A DNA stretch of 64,000 nt from Peribacillus muralis (GTDB lineage: Bacteria > Bacillota > Bacilli > Bacillales > DSM-1321): the NCBI RefSeq assembly GCF_001645685.2, contig NZ_CP017080.1, positions 2,160,001 to 2,224,000 on the forward strand. Reading direction: 5' to 3'. The translations under genes were made by a program, and so were the position numbers. The notes beneath the pieces were generated by a model. The model had not been told where the DNA came from. It worked only from the letters and a program-made list of their open reading frames with translations, and searched no databases. Shown one piece after another: positions 1 through 8,635 of the stretch. The number at the start of each line of letters is the position of its first letter. Within the stretch, counting starts at the first letter, position 1.

Positions 1-1
1 C

Positions 2-409
2 ATTCCCGTTTGTTATGGTGGGGAATATGGCCCTGATTTGGAATATGTAGCTCGTTATCATGATTTGACCACTGATGAAGTCATTCATATCCATTCAACC
101 GGTGAGTATTTGATTTACATGATAGGATTTGCTCCTGGGTTTCCATTTTTGGGAGGACTTTCGGAAGACATCGCCACACCAAGGCGATCTTCCCCGAGAA
201 TGACGATACCAGCAGGGGCGGTAGGAATTGCCGGTAAGCAAACGGGGGTATATCCGATATCAACACCAGGGGGATGGCAATTGATCGGACAGACGCCAGC
301 GAAACTATTCTTACCGAATGTAAATCCACCAAGCTTATTACAGGCGGGAGACATGGTGAAATTCCAGCCAATCTCTGAACAAGAATATAAAGAGATGAAG
401 GGGGGATAA
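2..409 (+). CDS. pxpB: 5-oxoprolinase subunit PxpB (KipI), 5'-truncated by window edge
   Basis: The reading frame is open to base 2, so the first roughly 100 residues lie outside the window; 135 codons remain. The visible part has the KipI/PxpB hallmarks: an IPVCYGGEYGPDL stretch at the edge, GFAPGFPFLGGL and PAGAVGIAG. In B. subtilis KipI both forms part of the ATP-dependent 5-oxoproline hydrolase PxpABC and inhibits the sporulation kinase KinA. One base separates it from pxpC, so the two are cotranscribed. A TTG at 38 is an internal codon, not the start. Family assignment is firm; the KinA role here is inference. Confidence 0.93.
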   Translation: MPVCYGGEYGPDLEYVARYHDLTTDEVIHIHSTGEYLIYMIGFAPGFPFLGGLSEDIATPRRSSPRMTIPAGAVGIAGKQTGVYPISTPGGWQLIGQTPAKLFLPNVNPPSLLQAGDMVKFQPISEQEYKEMKGG

Positions 410-410
410 A

Positions 411-1406
411 ATGAGCCATCGTATAATAAAGCCGGGGTTAATGACTAGCATTCAAGATCTTGGCAGGAAAGGATTTCAACAGCATGGGGTGATCGTAGGC
501 GGAGCGATGGACGGCTATTCACTGCGAATGGCGAATATGTTGGTAGGCAATGATGAAGGGGAAGCGGCCTTGGAAATTACCCTCATGGGCCCCACCATTA
601 AAATGGAGAAAGATTGCCTGATATCGATAACGGGAGCGAATTTATCACCTGCAATCGATAACCAGGCCGCTCCGATGTGGAAGCCCATTCATGTAAAGGC
701 AGGATCGATTCTGCGGTTTGAAGGGTGTATATCAGGCTGCCGAGCTTATTTATCCGTTGCCGGTGGATATGCCATACCAGAAGTGCTGGATAGTAAGAGC
801 ACCTATTTACGAGCAGGAATTGGCGGCTATATGGGTAGGGCTTTAAAGGCTGGAGATATACTGGCTTGTAATGAGCCTCCAAGTATGATGGATCGGTGGG
901 AGGTAAAAGGTTCTTTCTCTTACCCAAAGTGGTTTGTCAATGAAAGGGAGTTCATGCCAGTTCGAAATCCTCTAATCCGATTCATTGATGGAAGCCAGTA
1001 CGAGCATTTCACGAATTATAGTAAACTTCGGTTTGTAGAGGGTTCATTTAAAGTTTCCAATCAATCTGACCGGATGGGATATAGACTATCCGGCCCGGCA
1101 CTTGAATGCCAAAGTCACGAGGAATTGCTTTCCGAAGCGGTCACTAATGGCTCGATCCAGGTTCCGCCGGATGGAAATCCGATCATTCTCCTGGCGGACA
1201 GGCAAACGACGGGCGGATATCCTAAAATGGCTCAGGTGATTTCTGCCGATTTACCGATAATCGCTCAAGTTAAACCTGGGGAGTCGATTCAATTCTCACG
1301 GGTGACCTTAAGGGAGGCAGAGTGCCTGTACCTTCATAAAGAACGACAAATGAAAGAATGGAAGGCTTCGATTTCATTGGCCTTGCATGACTGGCATATC
1401 TACTAG
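411..1406 (+). CDS. pxpC: 5-oxoprolinase subunit PxpC (KipA)
   Basis: A 331-residue protein of normal length for the biotin-dependent-carboxyltransferase-like KipA/PxpC family. It opens with the typical pattern of a short beta strand, SIQDLGRKGFQQHG and a GGAMD turn, and ends with the conserved PPDGNPIILLADRQTTGGYP block. With PxpB and PxpA it forms the cytoplasmic enzyme that opens 5-oxoproline to glutamate. ATG follows the pxpB stop by one base, and GGGGGA just before that stop serves as ribosome site. The next gene is an IclR regulator, as in the B. subtilis kip locus. Confidence 0.95.
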   Translation: MSHRIIKPGLMTSIQDLGRKGFQQHGVIVGGAMDGYSLRMANMLVGNDEGEAALEITLMGPTIKMEKDCLISITGANLSPAIDNQAAPMWKPIHVKAGSILRFEGCISGCRAYLSVAGGYAIPEVLDSKSTYLRAGIGGYMGRALKAGDILACNEPPSMMDRWEVKGSFSYPKWFVNEREFMPVRNPLIRFIDGSQYEHFTNYSKLRFVEGSFKVSNQSDRMGYRLSGPALECQSHEELLSEAVTNGSIQVPPDGNPIILLADRQTTGGYPKMAQVISADLPIIAQVKPGESIQFSRVTLREAECLYLHKERQMKEWKASISLALHDWHIY

Positions 1407-1417
1407 TTCTCTATCAG

Positions 1418-1446
1418 GAGGTCCCCATATCGGGCGCCTTCTTTTC
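1418..1446 (+). terminator. possible weak terminator after pxpC
   Basis: An imperfect hairpin (arms around GAGGTCCC and GGGCGCCTTC, with two bulges and a CATATC loop) is followed by TTTT. It lies 12 bases after the pxpC stop and before the promoter of the next gene. The bulges make it a weak candidate. Confidence 0.3.
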
Positions 1447-1472
1447 CTGTTTCAGATATTTTTCGTTTTTTC

Positions 1473-1500
1473 CTTACATCTTTTTGCGAAGTTTTATAAT
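1473..1500 (+). promoter_or_regulatory. sigma-A-like promoter of the IclR gene
   Basis: A perfect -10 hexamer TATAAT (1495-1500) stands 16 bases after a CTTACA -35-like hexamer (1473-1478). The start codon of the IclR gene is 56 bases downstream. The -35 match is moderate, which leaves room for activation or autoregulation. Confidence 0.45.
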
Positions 1501-1555
1501 AGAATGAGAGGAGATAGGGAGCAACATTGAGGAAGACCTTGAGAGGAGACAATAC

Positions 1556-2311
1556 ATGCAAGCACATAACAAAACCGTCGTGAAATCCATGCAGATACTT
1601 ACGCTTTTCATAAATCATCCGAAACTTACCTTTAATGAAATGATGGAGCACTCCAACCTTCCCAAAACCTCTTTGCACCGAATGGTCGGTTCATTGGAAG
1701 AAATGGGGTTTTTAACGCGTGATGAACATGGCCATTATTCACTTGGTCTAATATTCTTGCAGTTTGGCCAACTGGTTGGTGAGCGTTTGGATATTAGGAC
1801 AATTGCTTATCCCATCATGAAAGAACTGCGGGATGACGTTGAAGAGGCCGTGAATTTGATCGTGCGGGATAAGGGCGAGGCCATGTATATTGAAAAGGTG
1901 GACACTTTGCACCCCGTCCGGCTTTATACCTCCATTGGCAGGCGTTCACCACTTTATGCCGGCGACTCGCGGATCATACTCGCCTATTTGCCTGAGGAGG
2001 AACGTGAAGCGTATATCGACTGCACCGAGCTTAATCCGATAGCAATGGGAACGATAATCGATGAAAACACACTCCGACATGCTTTGGAAGAAGCAAGGTT
2101 AAACGGCTACACGATAACTTCGTCAGAATTGGAGAACTATACAAAATCTGTCAGTGCCCCAATCCTTAACGGAAAAAATCAAATTATCGCTGCCATTAGC
2201 GTCGCTGGGATTGAAGCGAGATTTCAGGAGAAGCGTTTGCCTGAATTGATAGATAAAGTAACGAAAGCTGCCAAAGAAATTTCCATGAAACTAGGTTCAC
2301 AAACTTCTTAA
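1556..2311 (+). CDS. IclR-family transcriptional regulator (KipR-like)
   Basis: A 251-residue IclR regulator. Residues about 8-60 form the winged helix (FNEMMEHSNLPKTSLHRMVGSLEEMGF), and about 75-250 the effector-binding domain (LYTSIGRRSPLYAGDS, then LNGYTITSSELE). Length and position next to pxpB/pxpC match B. subtilis KipR (about 250 aa), which represses its operon. ATG follows GAGAGGAG with good spacing. Here it follows pxpC and has its own TATAAT, so it may be expressed independently. Control of the 5-oxoprolinase genes is inference from position. Confidence 0.9.
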   Translation: MQAHNKTVVKSMQILTLFINHPKLTFNEMMEHSNLPKTSLHRMVGSLEEMGFLTRDEHGHYSLGLIFLQFGQLVGERLDIRTIAYPIMKELRDDVEEAVNLIVRDKGEAMYIEKVDTLHPVRLYTSIGRRSPLYAGDSRIILAYLPEEEREAYIDCTELNPIAMGTIIDENTLRHALEEARLNGYTITSSELENYTKSVSAPILNGKNQIIAAISVAGIEARFQEKRLPELIDKVTKAAKEISMKLGSQTS

Positions 2312-2767
2312 GCCAGTTCTTGCTTTACTAGATCAAATCGATTTTTCTTACATAAATGGAAATACCCCTAGTGAAAAATTTTTCCCGGAACAGTTACTGC
2401 CTTGATTACTCGATATTGTATAGTGAAAACAAGAAAAAATAATGAGACAGTTATATAGGTTTCATGGTAAAAAGGCTCATAAGTACTCATGTGTATAAGA
2501 GGAACGAATGTTCTTTGTTCCCTAAAAGCATTGCAAAGAGTACCCATCTGTTTGTATAATCCCCTTTACCGTTTCATATGGGGAGGGGAATTTAGTTTTG
2601 CAATGTGGTCCATTATGTGAAAATAGATAGAAAAAGAGGCTGCCAAAGGGTAGCCTTTTGAATGTATTATTAATATACAAATTTATAATAAGGCTAATCA
2701 TCCTCTACCTTCAATCCCTCAATTATCGCCCCTATTCTTGAAGATAGATTATATGACCATTACTGTC
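2312..2767. other. intergenic region, no gene seen
   Basis: 456 bases between two convergent genes. Apart from one strong hairpin at 2637-2656 no coding signal, RNA motif or repeat is recognised. All frames are short and stop-rich. Confidence 0.5.
2633..2660. terminator. bidirectional terminator-like hairpin
   Basis: Eight-base arms AGGCTGCC (2637-2644) and GGTAGCCT (2649-2656) with one G-T pair close an AAAG loop. The stem is preceded by an A run and followed by TTTT, so it could stop transcription from either side, the IclR gene (+) or the DUF1259 gene (-), although it is more than 100 bases from each stop codon. Confidence 0.65.
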
Positions 2768-3169
2768 CTATATGGGATAGCTGTGTAAAAAAGAAAGTGA
2801 GTAGGCCATCTTTTTTGCAAAATTCAATGGAGGTTCAATAGATTGAATGTGAATATACATAATTGCAGGATCCGTAAATAGCCAATGATTATGCAGGGCA
2901 CTCACAATCAAACCCTGTTGGACAACTGAATGTAGGAAACTGGGGATTTCTTCTTGTAAAACGGCGATTTCAGCCAAGTTTAATGCATTCCCACTTTGAT
3001 CCAAGGATTCAAAGATGAATCCTGCCGGCACTACCGTACTGCTTTGGCGCCCTTGTACCATTACCTTAAAATCGCGGTGTAACGATACTGAACAACTCCC
3101 TTGATTTACTTCACTTTTTCCCTTAAGGAGTGTAGCAAATTGTTCACAAAGTGAATCAAAGTTATTCAT
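2768..3169 (-). CDS. DUF1259 (LppY/LpqO-like) domain protein
   Basis: A 133-residue protein recognised by the DUF1259 pattern: a GSCSVSLHRDFKVMVQGR strand, then LNLAEIAVLQEEIPSFLHSVVQQG, then the signature ALHNHWLF with DPAIMYIHIQ. Bacterial members are often lipoproteins; this one has no signal peptide and is short, so it is a single cytoplasmic domain. The HNH-like histidines suggest metal binding, but no reaction is known. AAGGGAGGG lies 8-9 bases before the ATG. It stands alone, next to decayed sequence. Family fairly sure, function unknown. Confidence 0.8.
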   Translation of the reverse strand: MNNFDSLCEQFATLLKGKSEVNQGSCSVSLHRDFKVMVQGRQSSTVVPAGFIFESLDQSGNALNLAEIAVLQEEIPSFLHSVVQQGLIVSALHNHWLFTDPAIMYIHIQSIEPPLNFAKKMAYSLSFLHSYPI

Positions 3170-4235
3170 CCTATTGGCCCTCCCTTTGAAATGATTCCTC
3201 CAATTCCTAGTTTCTTAATCATTATAACTATATGAAGATGTATTATATTAAAGAAAAAAGCATCACATCTTTTTTATAAATATTGTGGCTCAATTTATGC
3301 CACATTATTATAGAAAGATAATTAAAGATTACCTGAACGTTAGGTGAGCAAAACCCTTCTAAATCATATGATTAAAAAAGTTCTTTATTACTTATGAAAT
3401 ACCATAAAAAAGCAGGGCATAATGATTTATAGTGGCATTTTCCCTTTTTATTAGAAACACCCGATAAATATACATTATTGAGAAAGAAAGTATTCAATAT
3501 TGTGCTGGTAATTGTGGATTCGATCATGCAAGCAGCAATAAACATGCGCATAATCAGGCAGGGCGATTTAATTTGTGTCAATTATTTGAAGATGATAAAG
3601 AAGTTATTAAAGAGCTGTTCGCAAGAGTTAGTCTTGAGCGATCGATACCTAAAGATCCATATTAGTCGTATTTGAATTGTGTAAGATTTAACGTCATGCA
3701 ATAAGAAAATTCTTGAAGGGCACTGCTAAGGAAGAAGTTAAAGAAATAAATTGAATATGTCGATTTTGTGACCTGGAATCGACTAATCCTAAGGTTTATA
3801 TATAGTGAGAAAATAGAGAAATTAATTAGAGGGAAAGCTGAAAATCAATGGGAACTTAAAGAAGGTTCGTTTTAAAAAGGCTTGAGAAAAATAAAGGGAT
3901 TGAGCTTGTTTGTTGGTTGAACAAGAAACTGGAGGAGTCCTAAAGCCTTGAGGGATAACTAATCCATGGCTTATTCCATAAATGCTACTTCTTCTTACAA
4001 AACCTTATCAGCAATAAAATCAGTAACGGCAGGAGATTTGTAAAACCTGAATTCATGTATTTTCCCTTAGCTGTCCTAAAGGAAAAGAGGTTGCCGTTAA
4101 TCGGAAAACCTCACATAGAATGAAGATTCTAAATATTCCAATATAATTTATTTTGATGTAATATATTTACAATTATGGATAAAATGGTATATTTACTTAT
4201 GTTGGCAATTAAAAACTAATTTAGGAGGAGTTATT
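3170..4235. other. gene-poor decayed region
   Basis: About 1 kb without a supportable intact gene. The 5' part holds the upstream region of the DUF1259 gene. The middle (3468-3875) has protein-like fragments described separately. The 3' end is AT-rich and carries a candidate promoter (TTTACA at 4166-4171, TATATT at 4188-4193, 16-base gap) for the secreted protein at 4236. Confidence 0.5.
3468..3875 (+). pseudogene. possible decayed coding sequence, unidentified
   Basis: Two open stretches lie in the same forward frame: 3468-3665 (reading ...FNLCQLFEDDKEVIKELF... before a stop) and 3750-3875 (reading IEYVDFVTWNRL ... LIRGKAENQWELKEGSF). Their composition looks like real protein, but neither has a start codon with a ribosome site, and several stops fall between them. 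I do not recognise the family. It may be the remains of one gene or chance. Confidence 0.25.
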
Positions 4236-4676
4236 ATGTTTAAGAAACTAGCAATTGGAGCATTAGCAAGTGGAGTGATGTTTTTTGGGACTGGGGGAGT
4301 ATTAGCTGCTGAACAGCCATTAACTAATCATCAGACAGAAAATGTTTTAAATTCAATTATTCATCCTGAATTACAAGCTACGTCACAAGGAAATGTTACC
4401 GAAACTATAAATGGAATTTCCTCTTATGCATGGTATCCAATATGGGCGCCAGCAGGAAAAAACACATTTAAAGTAAAAATAACTGGGAACAGTACAAAAA
4501 TCTCGGTTTATCCAACTAGAAATAGTAAAAGTGGTGCTATACAATCTTGGCCCGGAGGAAAGTATAACTCTATAACATTAGACGGTGGACAAACTGGACA
4601 GGTTTACTATTTACATGCTGGCCTATTAGAAGATATTCAAAATGTAACGTACCAATTAAATTGGTATTTTAAATAA
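4236..4676 (+). CDS. small secreted protein, unknown function
   Basis: A 146-residue protein with a clear signal peptide: MFKK, a hydrophobic stretch, then VLAAEQ with probable cleavage after VLA near residue 24. The mature part is rich in Ser, Thr, Asn, Gly and aromatic residues (SSYAWYPIWAPAG, QVYYLHAGLL) and has no cysteine, which suggests a small extracellular beta-sheet protein. AGGAGGAG sits 5 bases before ATG; a strong terminator follows. It is AT-rich relative to most window genes and sits between decayed sequence and a group II intron relic, so recent acquisition is plausible. I do not recognise the family. Confidence 0.8.
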   Translation: MFKKLAIGALASGVMFFGTGGVLAAEQPLTNHQTENVLNSIIHPELQATSQGNVTETINGISSYAWYPIWAPAGKNTFKVKITGNSTKISVYPTRNSKSGAIQSWPGGKYNSITLDGGQTGQVYYLHAGLLEDIQNVTYQLNWYFK

Positions 4677-4692
4677 ACTTTTCAATTATACT

Positions 4693-4733
4693 AAGTCGGT
4701 ATTCCCTTAAAGTGGGGAAACCGGCTTGTTTTT
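4693..4733 (+). terminator. terminator of the secreted-protein gene
   Basis: Outer arms AAGTCGGT and ACCGGCTT plus an inner TTCCC/GGGGA pairing form a long hairpin, followed by TTGTTTTT. It begins 16 bases after the stop codon. Confidence 0.85.
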
Positions 4734-4823
4734 CGATATCCCTTTGTTACTTGTGCTAGCTGATTGATCCCTCCTCTGCCGATCTCTTATCTCTTACCTT
4801 TTTAAGTGTTACCTTTTTGCGTG

Positions 4824-5045
4824 ATTGGCTTCCTTCGGTAAAGTTTTCATTGATATCCCAGTATATTGAAAAATTTGGATTCGTGGGTACGAAGAAGACT
4901 CAAAATGTCCCTCTGGAAACAGTGGGAATTTTCAAGGACGGGACTAAGTAAACTCAAAGCCCTAGGTGTTCATTCCGGAAAAGCATATGAATGGGGTAAT
5001 AGCGGAGAGGGTTATTGGTGCATTGCTCATAGCTCTTTCCTATAA
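4824..5045 (+). pseudogene. group II intron reverse transcriptase/maturase, C-terminal fragment
   Basis: One forward frame carries the C-terminal group II maturase signature: LDSWVRRRLKMSLWKQW, then LSKLKALGVHSGKAYEWGNS and GYWCIAHSSFL before a natural TAA at 5043. Upstream in the same frame, IGFLR and YPSIL continue the family pattern but are interrupted by TAA and TGA. The fingers/palm and most of the X domain are missing. It cannot be functional. Confidence 0.85.
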
Positions 5046-5167
5046 GAAACCCTTTAAGGGTTAGGAAATCTATATGAACGATATACAAAACTACGTCTGA
5101 CTTAAACTGAAACGCCGTATACCGAACGGTACGGTTGGTGTATAAGGTCGGAGGCTAGGTGCCTCCA
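4824..5167 (+). mobile_element. remnant of a group II intron (3' end only)
   Basis: Only the 3' part of a retroelement is left: the end of the intron-encoded maturase (4824-5045), a spacer, then a domain V-like segment (about 5108-5145, containing CGCCGTATACCGAACGGTAC) and a domain VI-like hairpin (GGAGGC 5150-5155 with GCCTCC 5161-5166). Domain V seems to lack a few bases of the usual stem. No 5' ribozyme domains I-III or RT palm are seen upstream. The remnant ends just before the LysR gene stop. Identification rests on remembered family patterns, strong for the protein part, moderate for the RNA part. Confidence 0.8.
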
Positions 5168-5193
5168 TTGTGGAATGAATGGATCCCACCCTT

Positions 5194-6084
5194 TTATTGC
5201 TTGCTCTTGAAAAAGCTCTCAATCTCATTAACCAACTTACATACGGAAACAGGCAAATAACGATCCGTCAAGTAGGCCATATAAACCGTCCTTTCCAAAA
5301 ACATCGAATTTATTTCAAGTATGGCAGTATTTCTAGTTGCAACGGATTTAATATAGCTTTCCGGTAAAATGGTAAAGCCCAAGCCTTCGTCCACCAGACT
5401 GCAAGCTGTTTCCAGCCTTTCAATCTCGTAACGGATGTTTGGTGTTACCAGCTCATTTTTGAAAGCCCCCAAAATATCATCTCTTGTTTGAAATCCAGAT
5501 GTACTGATGATCATTTCCTTCTCCTTAAGGTCTTGTAAAGTGACGGAATCTTTTTCATTCAAGTCGTCATCTTTATGAACCAAAAGCATGAAATTTTCCT
5601 TATAGAGGGGAGTGGCTGTGATCTCGGCATGGTTTATCGGCTGATTGGTGATCGTGAAATGAACTTGATACTGGTTTAGCGAATCGATAACATGTTCTTC
5701 GCCCAAGATTTCCCGAACCTCTAAATGGATGGTAGGATGATCATGTTTAAACGTCCTGATGATTTTTGGAAACCAGTATTTGAATGATTCAATTAAACCG
5801 ATAGATATTGTTCCGCTTCCAACCTGTTTCATTTCCTCAAGTTCCACTTGCATATTATTGAACCTTCTCAGCAAATCCTGCGATCTTGAATAAAAAAGGG
5901 CACCTGCCTCTGTAAGCTCAATTCCCCTCGTGTTACGTTCCAGAAGTCGTGAATCGATTTCTTTCTCCAGTTTCATGATCGCATTACTTAATGAAGGCTG
6001 AGATATATGTAATAATTTAGCCGCTTTGGAATAGCTCATCTCCTGGACAATGGTGTTGAAATAACGAAGTTGGCGAAGATCCAT
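5194..6084 (-). CDS. LysR-family transcriptional regulator
   Basis: A 296-residue LysR regulator. Residues 1-60 are the classical helix-turn-helix (MDLRQLRYF, SKAAKLLHISQPSLSNAIMK), and about 90-290 the substrate-binding-like effector domain. It is divergent from hutG with 122 bases between starts, the usual arrangement for a LysR regulator and its target. The 3' end lies about 25 bases from the group II intron relic. GGAG precedes the ATG closely. A role as hutG/histidine-catabolism regulator is inference; the effector cannot be read from sequence. Confidence 0.93.
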   Translation of the reverse strand: MDLRQLRYFNTIVQEMSYSKAAKLLHISQPSLSNAIMKLEKEIDSRLLERNTRGIELTEAGALFYSRSQDLLRRFNNMQVELEEMKQVGSGTISIGLIESFKYWFPKIIRTFKHDHPTIHLEVREILGEEHVIDSLNQYQVHFTITNQPINHAEITATPLYKENFMLLVHKDDDLNEKDSVTLQDLKEKEMIISTSGFQTRDDILGAFKNELVTPNIRYEIERLETACSLVDEGLGFTILPESYIKSVATRNTAILEINSMFLERTVYMAYLTDRYLPVSVCKLVNEIESFFKSKQ

Positions 6085-6206
6085 ACTAGTCTCCTTTTAT
6101 AGCTTTAAACTATGTATATATTGGTTATTGGTATTAGTAATTATATATCTTCTCCATTATACTGTAAAAAAAGATATTTCTGAATTTTTTAACGGAAGGA
6201 GAAACT
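6085..6206. promoter_or_regulatory. divergent lysR/hutG control region
   Basis: A 122-base AT-rich intergenic region. For hutG a good -10 TATACT (6158-6163) has only a poor -35 (TTAGTA 6134-6139, 18-base gap), as expected of a promoter needing an activator. Imperfect dyads around TATATATTGG and TTAGTAATTATATA (6114-6147) are candidate LysR sites. The exact operator is not resolved. Confidence 0.45.
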
Positions 6207-7166
6207 ATGTATAATGAACCGACCTTAAAGCATTGGAACGGCAGAGTGGATTCCGAAACGGACTTGGATAGCTTCAGATACCACCAAAGAGTGAACGTGA
6301 CGCCGATTACTGAATTGACCATCCCTGCAAAGGAATCAAAAACTTTTGGAATGATGGGCTTCAAATGTGATGAAGGTGTCAAAAGGAACAAAGGGCGGAT
6401 CGGTGCTGCAGAAGCCCCTGATTATATTAGGCAGTCCTTGGCCAAGCTTCCCTGCCATTTACCAGCGAAAACTAAGCTGGTGGACGTTGGCGATCTTGTA
6501 TGTGAAGAAGGGGAAATGGAGGCCGCACAAGACCGATTGGGCGCAGCCGTTGCCCGGATTTTGGAGAGTGAAGTGATTCCCATCATTTTAGGGGGTGGAC
6601 ATGAAACCTTTTATGGTCATTATCTCGGGGCAAGGAAATTCCTTGGGCCGAAGGCTAAATTGGGAATGATCAATATCGATGCCCACTTTGATATGCGTCC
6701 CTATGAAAAAGAAAGTTCATCAGGCACGATGTTTAAACAAATCTTGGACAATGATCAAAATTGCGGATATTTATGCATGGGAATTCAGAGGCAAGGCAAT
6801 ACAAAGGCGCTATTCGAAACGGCTAAGAAAAACAAGGTCGACTACATATTGGAAGAGGAATTGTCTTTGGGCGAAATGGAAGATACCAAGCATCGGATCA
6901 ACGAATTTATTAAGGAAAGAGACTACATCATCCTCACGTTATGCACGGACGTCATCGATTCAGCGTATGCACCTGGCGTAAGTGCACCATCGCCATTTGG
7001 GCTCGATCCTAAATTGGTCCGTTCGCTGCTAAGGCATGTCGCATCAAATGAAAAGATCCTTTCCTTTGATATCTCGGAAGTGAATCCAAGTTTGGATGAA
7101 AACAATAAAACCGTTACATTGGCGGCACATTTAATTAATGAGGTTTTGCTCCATTTTAAATCATGA
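6207..7166 (+). CDS. hutG: formimidoylglutamase HutG (arginase family)
   Basis: A 319-residue ureohydrolase of the arginase fold. It hydrolyses N-formimidoyl-L-glutamate to glutamate and formamide, the last step of histidine breakdown. The binuclear manganese ligands are visible: GGGHE, INIDAHFDMR, and a TDVIDSAYAPG version of the third motif. The C terminus (EVNPSLDENNKTVTLAA) is typical. GGAAGGAG precedes the ATG. Unlike B. subtilis it is not in a hutPHUIGM operon; it stands alone, divergent from a LysR regulator. Agmatinase or another formamidase is less likely but not excluded. Confidence 0.88.
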   Translation: MYNEPTLKHWNGRVDSETDLDSFRYHQRVNVTPITELTIPAKESKTFGMMGFKCDEGVKRNKGRIGAAEAPDYIRQSLAKLPCHLPAKTKLVDVGDLVCEEGEMEAAQDRLGAAVARILESEVIPIILGGGHETFYGHYLGARKFLGPKAKLGMINIDAHFDMRPYEKESSSGTMFKQILDNDQNCGYLCMGIQRQGNTKALFETAKKNKVDYILEEELSLGEMEDTKHRINEFIKERDYIILTLCTDVIDSAYAPGVSAPSPFGLDPKLVRSLLRHVASNEKILSFDISEVNPSLDENNKTVTLAAHLINEVLLHFKS

Positions 7167-7240
7167 GCAGCAAAAGGGAAAAGGATGCTTATATCACGGG
7201 TTGAAACGGATCCATCATCTCCTGCCCATTGCAAGCATGA

Positions 7241-7269
7241 GACTGTCGTGAAATTCACGGCAGTCTTTT
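7241..7269 (+). terminator. hutG terminator
   Basis: Ten-base arms GACTGTCGTG and CACGGCAGTC (one G-T pair) with an AAATT loop, followed by TTTTT. It is 75 bases downstream of the hutG stop. Confidence 0.88.
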
Positions 7270-7361
7270 TGTTTAAACAAGAGGACGCGAGTGTTACATG
7301 ATGATACATCGATGTTAATGGTTTATAATATCTACCATTCAGGCTTATGAGGGGGAATTAT

Positions 7362-7517
7362 ATGAATGAATATCGTGTAACCGTCAAAAACGGCAGTACC
7401 ATGGTTTTGTCAGAAATCATTGTAGCTGAAGACGAACGGGAAGTGCTGGGCACGCTTTTGCTTACAAGCGAATTATTTAATCAACCATTCACGGATATCA
7501 GGATTTTGGAGCGCTGA
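7362..7517 (+). CDS. small conserved-looking hypothetical protein, 51 aa
   Basis: A 51-codon gene beginning MNEYRVTVKNG and ending TDIRILER. GAGGGGGA lies 5 bases before the ATG and a TATAAT -10 (7324-7329) lies upstream, so expression signals are good. It is acidic, has no membrane segment, and looks like a compact beta-alpha-beta fold. It is followed after 61 bases by the SRAP gene and may be cotranscribed with it. Family not recognised. Confidence 0.7.
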   Translation: MNEYRVTVKNGSTMVLSEIIVAEDEREVLGTLLLTSELFNQPFTDIRILER

Positions 7518-7578
7518 GTTGTTCCTGTCTGCTTCTTTTGTTAAACTGTAATAAATTTACAGGATGGCGGGAGATAGT

Positions 7579-8250
7579 ATGTGCGGACGGTTCACTCTTT
7601 TTGCAAATTTGGAAGAAATAAAGGAACGCTTTGATATTCAAGGGTCATTCGATGAAGAATATCAAAATAGTTATAATATAGCCCCTTCCCATTCCGTGCT
7701 TTCCGTCATTAATGACGGAATCAGGAATCGCCTTGGATACCTTAGGTGGGGACTTATCCCTTTCTGGGCCAAAGATGAAAAAGTGGGTTATAAAATGATT
7801 AATGCCAGGGCGGAAACGATTGCAGACAAGGCGAGCTTCAAGAATGCGTACAAGAAGAAAAGGTGTTTGATAATCGCTGATTCCTTTTATGAGTGGAAGA
7901 AAACACCCGAGCGAAAAATACCGATGCGAATCAAACTGAAGGATGCCTCTCCATTCGGTATGGCTGGGCTGTTTGAATCGTGGAAATCTCCAGATGGCAA
8001 GATCATCCATTCGTGCTCGGTCATTACCACTGTCCCCAATGAGCTGATGGGCGGCATTCATGATCGCATGCCCGCCATTCTTAAACCTGAAGACGAAAAA
8101 GCTTGGCTGGACCTTTCCAACCATGATACGGCATATTTGCAGCAATTCTTAAAGCCCTTTGATTCGGAACGAATGGAAGCATTTGAGGTATCTACTGAAG
8201 TGAATTCACCTAAGAACAATTCGCCAAACCTCATCCAACCAACTTGCTGA
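7579..8250 (+). CDS. SOS response-associated peptidase (SRAP; YedK/HMCES-like)
   Basis: A 223-residue SRAP protein, the length of B. subtilis YoqW. The family crosslinks to abasic sites in single-stranded DNA through the N-terminal Cys2, forming a thiazolidine. All key residues are present: MCGRF at the start, NARAE, the Glu in DSFYEWK and the His in IHDRMPAIL. An ATG five codons earlier (7564) is open, but Cys2 must follow the initiator Met, and GGGAGA sits 6 bases before 7579, so 7579 is chosen. No LexA site was seen nearby. Confidence 0.92.
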   Translation: MCGRFTLFANLEEIKERFDIQGSFDEEYQNSYNIAPSHSVLSVINDGIRNRLGYLRWGLIPFWAKDEKVGYKMINARAETIADKASFKNAYKKKRCLIIADSFYEWKKTPERKIPMRIKLKDASPFGMAGLFESWKSPDGKIIHSCSVITTVPNELMGGIHDRMPAILKPEDEKAWLDLSNHDTAYLQQFLKPFDSERMEAFEVSTEVNSPKNNSPNLIQPTC

Positions 8251-8511
8251 AGGGCGTAGAGGCTTTTTTGCATCCGGACAAACTTCATTTGATCCATGTA
8301 TGTTTTTAACATTCATGGATATTTTTACTGTTATCACTCGTTTATCAAGGGGCGGGTTTGGAGCCTTCCCGGTATCCTGATTGCCATTTTTAGAATGGAA
8401 GTGAAATACTTTCAACTATTCCTTGCGAAACTATACAAAATGCTGTACTCTTATATTTGCTTTTCGATGTGCTTATGGTGCCATTGATATTCATACAACC
8501 ATATAAATCTT

Positions 8512-8614
8512 CTTATCAAGAGAGACGGAGGGACTGGCCCGAAGATGTCTCGGCAGCAGACTTTTCAAGAGTGCTGTGCCAAATCCAGCAGGTTCATTTA
8601 GCCTGAAAGATAAG
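8512..8614 (+). promoter_or_regulatory. SAM-I (S-box) riboswitch
   Basis: The segment carries the S-box core: P1 strand CTTATC (8512-8517) paired with GATAAG (8609-8614), AGAGA-CGGAGGGACTGGCCC, CGGCAGCAG and the conserved TGCTGTGCCAAATCC-AGCAG block. It precedes a terminator and an NhaC-family transporter gene. Binding of S-adenosylmethionine stabilises the anti-antiterminator and turns the gene off (known for the class). Confidence 0.95.
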
Positions 8615-8635
8615 GAGGGTGTTTTTTATAAATTA

